DNA of 10,378 bases from JANOQP01 sp044227705 (GTDB taxonomy: Bacteria > Bacteroidota > Bacteroidia > Chitinophagales > Saprospiraceae), in the NCBI GenBank assembly GCA_044227705.1, contig JBGAWE010000167.1:1-10378 (forward strand), given 5' to 3'. This document shows positions 1 through 5,380 of the stretch, piece by piece (positions within the stretch are counted from its first letter, which is position 1; the number at the start of each line of letters is the position of its first letter). The notes beneath the pieces are model-generated. The model worked only from the letters and a program-made list of their open reading frames with translations, was not told the origin of the DNA and did no database searches. Position numbers and translations under genes: made by a program.

Positions 1-764
1 TGATGGTCGCCATGATGGCCTACCAGCAGGAATGGGACGAGCTGAACCAAGCGACCAACATCTTCCAGCAGACCTCGATGCGGTTGCGCTACTCGGCCAT
101 CCCGGTCGTCGCGGCGACGCAGGGCTATGTCTTCGGCGGCGGCTGCGAGATGTCGATGCACTGCGATGCGGTGATGGCGGCGGCGGAGAGCTACGTTGGC
201 CTCGTCGAGGTGGGCGTGGGCCTGCTGCCGGGCGGCGGAGGGACGAAGGAGTTCGCGCTGCGCCTCTCCGACTCGTTCAAAGAGGGCGACGTGCAAATCC
301 CGGACTTGATTGAAAAATTCAAAACCATAGCGACGGCGCAGGTGGCGACGAGCGCGCACGAGGCGTTCAACCTCGGCTATCTCACCCACGAAAAAGACCG
401 CGTCGTGCCGAACGCCGGGCGCAACATCTCGGAGGCGAAAAAGAAGGTTTTGGAGCTCGCGCCGAACTACGTCCGCCCCATTCCGCGAAAGGACGTGATG
501 GTGCTCGGCCGGACGGGTTTGGGTGCTCTCTACGTCGCCGCGCACTCGCTCAAACTCGGCGGATACGCGACGGAGCACGACATTTTGATAGCGAAAAAAG
601 TGGCCTGGGTGCTCTGCGGCGGCGACCTGTCCAGCCCGCAGCGGGTGTCGGAGCAGTACCTTTTGGACGTGGAAAGGGAAGCGTTCCTCTCGCTCTGCGG
701 GGAGCAGAAGACGCTCGAGAGGATCCAGCACATGCTGGAGACGGGGAAGCCGCTGCGGAATTGA
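1..764 (+). CDS. 3-hydroxyacyl-CoA dehydrogenase/enoyl-CoA hydratase, C-terminal part (5' end outside window)
   Basis: The reading frame is already open at the window edge, so this is the 3' end of a longer gene; the ATG at position 3 is probably internal. The visible 253 residues hold a crotonase (enoyl-CoA hydratase) domain. A GGGCE oxyanion-hole and catalytic segment lies at visible residues 46-49, with Glu49 matching catalytic Glu144 of rat mitochondrial hydratase. Glu69, in LVEVGVGLLPGGGGT, matches Glu164, so both catalytic acids are present. The C-terminus, ERIQHMLETGKPLRN, resembles the end of the roughly 800-residue fatty-acid beta-oxidation enzymes in which the dehydrogenase domain comes first and the hydratase last (the order of Bacillus FadN, opposite to E. 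coli FadB). Inferred role: hydration of trans-2-enoyl-CoA and oxidation of 3-hydroxyacyl-CoA in the cytoplasm. The dehydrogenase half cannot be seen, so a stand-alone hydratase is possible but less likely. Confidence 0.85.
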   Translation, partial: MVAMMAYQQEWDELNQATNIFQQTSMRLRYSAIPVVAATQGYVFGGGCEMSMHCDAVMAAAESYVGLVEVGVGLLPGGGGTKEFALRLSDSFKEGDVQIPDLIEKFKTIATAQVATSAHEAFNLGYLTHEKDRVVPNAGRNISEAKKKVLELAPNYVRPIPRKDVMVLGRTGLGALYVAAHSLKLGGYATEHDILIAKKVAWVLCGGDLSSPQRVSEQYLLDVEREAFLSLCGEQKTLERIQHMLETGKPLRN

Positions 765-780
765 ATTTTCAAAAAAGCCC

Positions 781-1341
781 ATGCTCACCCTCCAGTTCAC
801 CCCCTTCCCGACGCTGAAAACAGACCGCCTCCTGCTGCGCCAACTGGCCATGCCCGGCGACGTCGAGGCTGTTTTCCGGATGCGCTCCGACTCGCGGGTG
901 CTTCGCTACATCGCCCGCCCGCCGATGCGGCACCGCGACGAGGCCGAAGCCTGGATTGCCGCAAACCTCGAGGGCAATGCGAAAAACGAGTCCGTCAACT
1001 GGGCCATCGCCTTCCATGCGGCGCCAGGCGAACTGCTCGGCATGATGGGCATATGGAAAATCGAGGCCGACAACCACCGCGCCGAGATTGGCTACTCGCT
1101 TGCTTTCGAGCATTGGGGGAAGGGCATCGCCAGCGAGGCGATGGCGGCCATTCTCGAGTACGGTTGGCGCGGCATGAACCTCCACAGCATCGCGGCAAAC
1201 ACCGACCCAGAGAACATCGCCAGTGCGCGCGTTTTGGAAAAGCAGGGCTTTGTGCAGGAGGCCTATTTTCGGGAGAACTGCTTCTTTGACGGCAAGTACG
1301 GCGACTCGCGCATCTTCTCGATGCTCAACCCGAACCATTGA
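781..1341 (+). CDS. GNAT family N-acetyltransferase (RimJ/RimL-like)
   Basis: This 186-residue protein has the usual length and layout of the Acetyltransf_3 (RimJ/RimL) branch of the GNAT superfamily. The N-terminal strand LKTDRLLLRQL is the typical opening. The acetyl-CoA pyrophosphate loop is at residues 111-117 (H-W-G-K-G-I-A), following the beta-strand AEIGYSL. Motif B, N145-I-A-S-A-R-V-L-E-K-Q-G-F157, is the classic 'N..S.rvleK.GF' segment. Such enzymes transfer acetyl from acetyl-CoA to an amine, often a protein N-terminus, a small molecule or an antibiotic; nothing here identifies the substrate. The ATG start lies 16 bases after the upstream stop, so the two genes may be co-transcribed. 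There is no Shine-Dalgarno sequence, only an A-rich stretch (aaaaaag), as is common in Bacteroidota. Confidence 0.88.
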   Translation: MLTLQFTPFPTLKTDRLLLRQLAMPGDVEAVFRMRSDSRVLRYIARPPMRHRDEAEAWIAANLEGNAKNESVNWAIAFHAAPGELLGMMGIWKIEADNHRAEIGYSLAFEHWGKGIASEAMAAILEYGWRGMNLHSIAANTDPENIASARVLEKQGFVQEAYFRENCFFDGKYGDSRIFSMLNPNH

Positions 1342-1622
1342 AAACAGATTTGACGCTGGGCTGCGGATATCAGCTCGCCCATGCCCAAAAACACCGATGC
1401 CCCCCTTACCGCAATCACGGTAATTTGCCCTTTCCTTCCTTAATCACAAGCAAAATGTCGCCAAGCAATCCCCGGCGGCTACGACCCTTCGGCGCAATTG
1501 TTTCAGATAAAAGACACTAATTGCCGTCCGTGCGACGGTGCGTTTCGGGCCACGCCGGGCTGCCAGAGGTAGCTTTGCAGCCTGTTACAAGCAGTATTTT
1601 GCCATTCAACAAAGTAAATGCA
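1342..1622. other. 281-base gene-free stretch upstream of the PorP/SprF gene
   Basis: No convincing gene was found here. A 60-codon open frame ending at 1520 has no family features and largely overlaps spacer. Base composition is more AT-rich than the flanking genes, especially 1421-1460 and 1494-1520. A weak hairpin (GCTG at 1360-1363 pairing with CAGC at 1371-1374, loop of 7) follows the GNAT stop without a U-tract. A small perfect hairpin, CCGTC 1524-1528 with GACGG 1534-1538, lies in the future leader. This is the likely control region of the downstream four-gene cluster, since it is the only sizeable gap before it. Confidence 0.5.
1574..1601 (+). promoter_or_regulatory. possible Bacteroidota-type promoter for the PorP/SprF cluster
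   Basis: TTTG at 1574-1577 is followed after 17 bases by TATTTTG at 1595-1601. The known Bacteroidota primary-sigma promoter is TTTG (or TTG), about 17-23 bases, then TAnnTTTG. The -33 box and spacing fit, but the -7 box is one T short. A transcript would start near 1608, about 15 bases before the proposed GTG start, which is short but workable. The call is by eye only. Confidence 0.3.
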
Positions 1623-2663
1623 GTGAAGAACTTTACACGAAATCTCTTCTTCTCGACCGCCCTGCTCCTCGCAGCCGTCTCGACCCCCTTTGCGCAGGAC
1701 ATCCACTTCTCCCAGTTCGGCAACTCGCCCCTCAACCTCTCGCCCGGCCTCAACGGCGTCTTCGGCTGCGACATGCGCTTCGCCGCCAACTACCGCAACC
1801 AGTGGCGCTCCGTGCGCGTGCCGTACAACACCTTCGCGGCCAGCGTCGAGAACAAGTTCTACACGAAAAAGGGCGCCTACGACCGCTACTTCTCCGGCGC
1901 CCTTCTGCTCGACTACGACCGGCAGGGCCTCCTCGCGCTGACGAGCTACACCATCGCCCTGCAAGGCTCGTTCACCCTCCCCGTCAACTCGACCAACTTC
2001 CTCACCGGTGGACTGCACGGCGGCTGGAACGGGCGCGGTTTCGACAGCGACAAGGTGACGACCGACAACCAGTGGTACCACGAAAAATACTTCAACTCCG
2101 GTGCCGACCTCGGCGAGAACTTCGACAACCGCAACGTCGGCTTCTTCGACTTGGGCGCGGGCATCAACTGGCGCTGGAACAACGCCTCGCGCCGCTCGAA
2201 AATCGATTTCGGCGTCGGCGTCCACCACCTCAACCAGCCGAAGGAGAACTTTTGGGACGACTCCAACGCCCGCCTGCGCCGCCGCGCTGCATTCTACGCG
2301 ATGGGTGCCTTCCGCCTCACCAACCGCCTCGACCTCGTGCCGGGCGCCAGCTACCAGACGCAGGGAAGCTACAGAGCCTTCGTTCCGAGCGCGCTCATCC
2401 GCTTCTACCTCAACCCCAATCCCTATCAGCCCAAAGCTTTCGGGTTCGGCGTTGCCGGGCGGACGGACTTCCGCAAGGCCGACGCCATCGTCCCGCAAAT
2501 CGAGCTGCTGCTCGGCACCTGGCAGTTCGGCTTCAGCTACGACCTCAACATCTCAGCCTTCGACAAGGCGACCAGCGGACGCGGCGGCCCCGAGTTCTCT
2601 GCCATATATCGGCTGTGCAAGGTGCACCCGCTGCCGATGTTCAAGACCTGTCCGATAATTTGA
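1623..2663 (+). CDS. PorP/SprF family type IX secretion system outer-membrane protein
   Basis: From the GTG at 1623 the product is 346 residues. That start gives a clean signal peptide (MKNFTRN, then a hydrophobic core, ending TPFA before Gln25). The in-frame TTG at 1521 would put 34 unrelated residues ahead of it. The mature protein shows PorP/SprF-family marks: DIHFSQFGNSPLNLSPGLNG just after cleavage, YRNQW at residue 57, many alternating aromatic beta-strands typical of an outer-membrane barrel, GGPEFSAIYRLC near the end, and a terminal KTCPII. Known members (SprF in Flavobacterium, PorP in Porphyromonas) are T9SS membrane proteins; SprF is needed for surface delivery of the giant adhesin SprB and is usually encoded beside its cargo. 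The SprB-like gene three positions downstream is the obvious candidate partner; that pairing is inferred. It is first of four co-oriented genes. Confidence 0.88.
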   Translation: MKNFTRNLFFSTALLLAAVSTPFAQDIHFSQFGNSPLNLSPGLNGVFGCDMRFAANYRNQWRSVRVPYNTFAASVENKFYTKKGAYDRYFSGALLLDYDRQGLLALTSYTIALQGSFTLPVNSTNFLTGGLHGGWNGRGFDSDKVTTDNQWYHEKYFNSGADLGENFDNRNVGFFDLGAGINWRWNNASRRSKIDFGVGVHHLNQPKENFWDDSNARLRRRAAFYAMGAFRLTNRLDLVPGASYQTQGSYRAFVPSALIRFYLNPNPYQPKAFGFGVAGRTDFRKADAIVPQIELLLGTWQFGFSYDLNISAFDKATSGRGGPEFSAIYRLCKVHPLPMFKTCPII

Positions 2664-2670
2664 GTGATCA

Positions 2671-2725
2671 ATTGTCAATGGCTGATTGTGCCGAAGCCCC
2701 CAACCCACAATCAACCATTGACAAT
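2671..2725. repeat. long inverted repeat between the PorP/SprF and first PorE-like genes
   Basis: ATTGTCAATGGCTGATTGTG (2671-2690) and CACAATCAACCATTGACAAT (2706-2725) are reverse complements at 19 of 20 positions; the exception is C2682 against A2714. The spacer is 15 bases. The stem begins 8 bases after the stop codon at 2661-2663 and ends 41 bases before the next ATG. AATGGCT (2677-2683) can also pair with AGCCATT (2727-2733), giving an alternative fold. There is no T-run after the stem, so it is not a standard intrinsic terminator. It could be an mRNA-stabilising 3' hairpin, a partial terminator or a copy of a dispersed palindromic repeat. Confidence 0.85.
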
Positions 2726-2765
2726 AAGCCATTCAAGATATGGACAACCACTTTTCCGTCAACAC

Positions 2766-5243
2766 ATGAAAAACGCAATCCTACCAATCCTTTCACTCCT
2801 TTTCGTCTCGGTTTTGGCGACCGGCCAGACCTCCGGGGCGTTTGAACGAGCCGCCGCGAAATACCTCGCGGACGGAAACTACTACGGTGCGATGGTCACC
2901 TACGGCAAAATGCTGGCAATAGACAGCGCGGATGCGAAAGGCTGGGCGGGCTTCGCCGAGGCCGCGCGTTTGCAGGGCGCCTTCGAGCAGTCGGAGGCGG
3001 CCTATCAGCGCATTTTTGACGGGAAGACCAAGCTGCACGACCCGCTCGCGCCCTTCTGGCTGGCCGGGGTGAAACAGGACCAGGGCAAGTTCACCGAGGC
3101 GACCGCGCTTTATGAACAGTTCGTCGCCGCGCCGGGCGGGGCTGATTCGAGCTATGTCGGGCTGGCGAAGCAGCGGATGAAAACCTGCGACTATGCCAAA
3201 AAGCACGAGGGCAACCTAGACCTCGACGTGGAGGTGACGAAGCTTCCCGAACCCATCAACTCGCCCGAGGGCGAGTACGCGCCGTCGCTCATGGGCGACG
3301 CGCTCTATTTTTCGAGCAACCGCGAGGAGTGGGGGACAGACAAGAATTTCCCCAAACGCCTTATCTATAAGGTGTACTCCGGCAAGATGTCGGACAACGG
3401 CTCGACGCTGGCGAAGGCCGACTTCAACGAAAAAGAGCTGCACACCGCGAACACCAGCTTCTCAGCCGACGGCCACTGGATGTTCTACTCGGTCGGCCGC
3501 TACATCACCGACGCGAAAATCGAGAGCCGCCTCTGGCGCCGAGAGAAGATGGTCGACGGGGCGTGGGCCAACGCGATGGAGCTTCCCGAACCCATCAACG
3601 CCCCCGTCGGCTACACGACCACCGAGCCGAACGTGGCCGTCGACGCGGCGGGCAACGACGTGCTCTTTTTCGTCTCCGACCGGCCGAACGGGCGCGGCGG
3701 GCTGGACATCTACAAAACGACCCTGCTGAAAGACGGCACCTACAGCAACCCCGAAAACCTCTCCGCGCTCAACACGATGGGCGACGACATCACCCCGAAC
3801 TGGCACCGGAAATCGAACACGCTCTATTTCTCGTCGAACGGGCGGGCCTCGCTCGGCGGCTTCGACGTGTTCAAATCTGAGTTCAAAAACGGCTACTGGA
3901 CGCCGGTCACGCACCTGCCGCCGCCGACCAACTCCTATTACAACGACGCTTACTACAGCATCCTGCCGGACGAGACGGGCGCCCTCTTTTGCTCCAACCG
4001 CCGCGAGGCGACGAAGCAGATCGAGTCGATGAACGTCTGCTGCTACGACATTTTTAAAGCGGAATTCCTCGGCATCGATCTTGTCGTCATCAATTTCAAC
4101 AAGAAGTCGAAGGACAGCCTGCGCATGGTCAACACTCGCCTCGTCGAACTGACCGATTGCAAAAACAAGCACGGCGAGGAGGTGAAAGTGGACGTGCCGG
4201 GCGCGTTCACCCATTTCACCATCGAGCGCGGGAAATGCTACATGCTCATCTCGCAGAAGCCCGATTTCACGACCGACACGACCATTTTCAGCACGAAGGA
4301 CCTGCCGAAAACGGAGCGGAAGCTCGTCCAAAAGCTCTACCTCCAACCGGCGGAAATCGACCTGACGGCCTATTGTTTTGACAAGTCGACGGGCAAGGAA
4401 CTGGTCGGCACGACGATGCGGTTCGAGGAAATCGTCGGCGGGAAACGCTTTGAGGAGAAGTCGAACAACACCGGCAACGACTATTTCTACGGCCTCGACT
4501 GGAGCCACAAATACCGGCTCATCGCCTCGAAAATGGGCTATAGGGGCGACACCGTCGTCGTCTCGACGGAGGGCTACGACCGCATCCACAGCGTCCACCT
4601 GAAAGAGAAGCTCTACCTAGAGCCGAGCCTCCAGTCTTACCTGCCGCTGGCCGTCTTCTTCGACAACGACTGCCCCGACAAGCGCGTCACGCGGGCCACC
4701 ACGACCACTACCTACGGGCAGAGCTACGAGCTGTACGACGCGGCCAGCCGCAAGGGCGAGTTCATCTCCAACTGGAACAAGGCCAACCCGGCCATGAACC
4801 AGTTCGAGAAGCTGACGATGGAGACCTTCTTCTCCGACAAGGTGGAGGAAGGCTGGAAACGCCTCGGCCTGTTGAGCGCCGCCCTCAAAGAGCGCCTCGA
4901 CAAGGGCGAGCACGTCGAACTGACCATCCGAGGCTACGCCAGCCCCCGCGCCAAGAACGACTACAACAAAAAGCTGACCGGCCGCCGCATCTGGAGTCTG
5001 AAGAACCACTTCTCCGTCTGGAACGGCGGCGCGCTCAACGAGTACATCGAGAACCAGCAACTGACCTTCGTGGAGGACGCCACCGGCGAGGAAACCGCCA
5101 ATGCCGAGGCAAAGAACTACGAGGACATCCGCGACGAGGCGAACACCATCTACTCCATCCGCGCCTCGTACGAGCGGCGGGTGGAAATCGTGGAGGCCAA
5201 GAACTCGGCGGGGCCAGTGCCCGCGCCGATTGGTAAAAAATAG
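2766..5243 (+). CDS. PorE-like periplasmic protein: TPR, PD40 propeller, two regulatory-like domains, OmpA-like C-terminus
   Basis: From ATG 2766 the product is 825 residues. The frame is open further upstream, but this ATG starts a standard signal peptide (MKNAILPILSLLFVSVLATG, then Gln21). Domains in order: TPR-like helices at about 25-145; a PD40/WD40-like beta-propeller at about 155-430, with blade motifs such as LYFSSN and GRGGLDIYK, ending in a vicinal Cys425-Cys426 (CCYDIFK); two carboxypeptidase-regulatory-like beta-sandwiches at about 438-525 and 529-619; and an OmpA C-terminal-like domain from about 625 (FFDND, then G723-Y-A-S-P and LTGRR with Arg741). This is the architecture of Porphyromonas PorE, a periplasmic T9SS component that binds peptidoglycan through its OmpA-like domain. 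The likely role is to tether the neighbouring PorP/SprF-adhesin assembly to the cell wall; that is inference. Other OmpA/TPR proteins share parts of this layout, so strict PorE orthology is unproven. Confidence 0.85.
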   Translation: MKNAILPILSLLFVSVLATGQTSGAFERAAAKYLADGNYYGAMVTYGKMLAIDSADAKGWAGFAEAARLQGAFEQSEAAYQRIFDGKTKLHDPLAPFWLAGVKQDQGKFTEATALYEQFVAAPGGADSSYVGLAKQRMKTCDYAKKHEGNLDLDVEVTKLPEPINSPEGEYAPSLMGDALYFSSNREEWGTDKNFPKRLIYKVYSGKMSDNGSTLAKADFNEKELHTANTSFSADGHWMFYSVGRYITDAKIESRLWRREKMVDGAWANAMELPEPINAPVGYTTTEPNVAVDAAGNDVLFFVSDRPNGRGGLDIYKTTLLKDGTYSNPENLSALNTMGDDITPNWHRKSNTLYFSSNGRASLGGFDVFKSEFKNGYWTPVTHLPPPTNSYYNDAYYSILPDETGALFCSNRREATKQIESMNVCCYDIFKAEFLGIDLVVINFNKKSKDSLRMVNTRLVELTDCKNKHGEEVKVDVPGAFTHFTIERGKCYMLISQKPDFTTDTTIFSTKDLPKTERKLVQKLYLQPAEIDLTAYCFDKSTGKELVGTTMRFEEIVGGKRFEEKSNNTGNDYFYGLDWSHKYRLIASKMGYRGDTVVVSTEGYDRIHSVHLKEKLYLEPSLQSYLPLAVFFDNDCPDKRVTRATTTTTYGQSYELYDAASRKGEFISNWNKANPAMNQFEKLTMETFFSDKVEEGWKRLGLLSAALKERLDKGEHVELTIRGYASPRAKNDYNKKLTGRRIWSLKNHFSVWNGGALNEYIENQQLTFVEDATGEETANAEAKNYEDIRDEANTIYSIRASYERRVEIVEAKNSAGPVPAPIGKK
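3241..3599 (+). repeat. exact 20-base direct repeat inside the propeller of the first PorE-like gene
   Basis: AGCTTCCCGAACCCATCAAC occurs at 3241-3260 and again at 3580-3599. Both copies encode LPEPIN, the loop opening a propeller blade. The copies are 339 bases apart, exactly 113 codons, so recombination between them would remove or add 113 residues in frame. The surrounding sequence is not repeated at the DNA level. Confidence 0.8.
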
Positions 5244-5303
5244 GGGGTTTGGGAATAGGGATTGGGCCACGCCTGCTCCCAATCCCTGCTCCCCAATCCC
5301 AAA
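5243..5303. repeat. inverted repeat with G-quadruplex-type tracts on both strands
   Basis: On the + strand, from the last base of the stop codon, the tracts are GGGGG-TTT-GGG-AATA-GGG-ATT-GGG (5243-5266), which fits the four-tract G-quadruplex rule with loops of 3, 4 and 3. Further on come CCC-AAT-CCC-TGCT-CCCC-AAT-CCC (5278-5300), a four-tract motif for the - strand. The arms also pair: 5251-5266 with 5278-5293 gives 14 Watson-Crick pairs, one G-T and one mismatch around an 11-base loop. CCCAATCCC is present twice (5278-5286 and 5292-5300), so two registers compete for GGGATTGGG at 5258-5266. Outer TTTGGG (5248-5253) also matches CCCAAA (5298-5303). No T-run follows directly. Hairpin and quadruplex would be mutually exclusive. 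Confidence 0.8.
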
Positions 5304-5380
5304 TCACTTTTAATCTCCCCCGCAAAAGCCTTTTACAACTCATCCCGCTCATGAACACTAATCCATTAATCTTCGAGAAG

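Noticed and set aside
1338..1520. 60-codon + frame after the GNAT gene
   Set aside because: It overlaps the GNAT stop, begins at a non-ATG codon, and shows no signal peptide, domain or codon pattern that would support a gene.
1498..1523. TTG, 17 bases, TAATTG as an alternative promoter
   Set aside because: The -7 half lacks the TTTG end of TAnnTTTG, and it is a poorer match than the candidate at 1574-1601.
1503..2498. 331-codon - strand frame opposite the PorP/SprF gene
   Set aside because: Low-complexity Val/Glu/Ala-rich translation without domains; an antisense shadow of a well-supported gene.
2718..2746. TTGACA sequence resembling a proteobacterial -35 box
   Set aside because: It is part of the inverted-repeat arm, no -10-like box follows at 16-18 bases, and Bacteroidota use a different promoter consensus.
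3462..4598. 378-codon - strand frame opposite the first PorE-like gene
   Set aside because: Arg/Val-rich translation typical of codon-bias shadows, with no family features.
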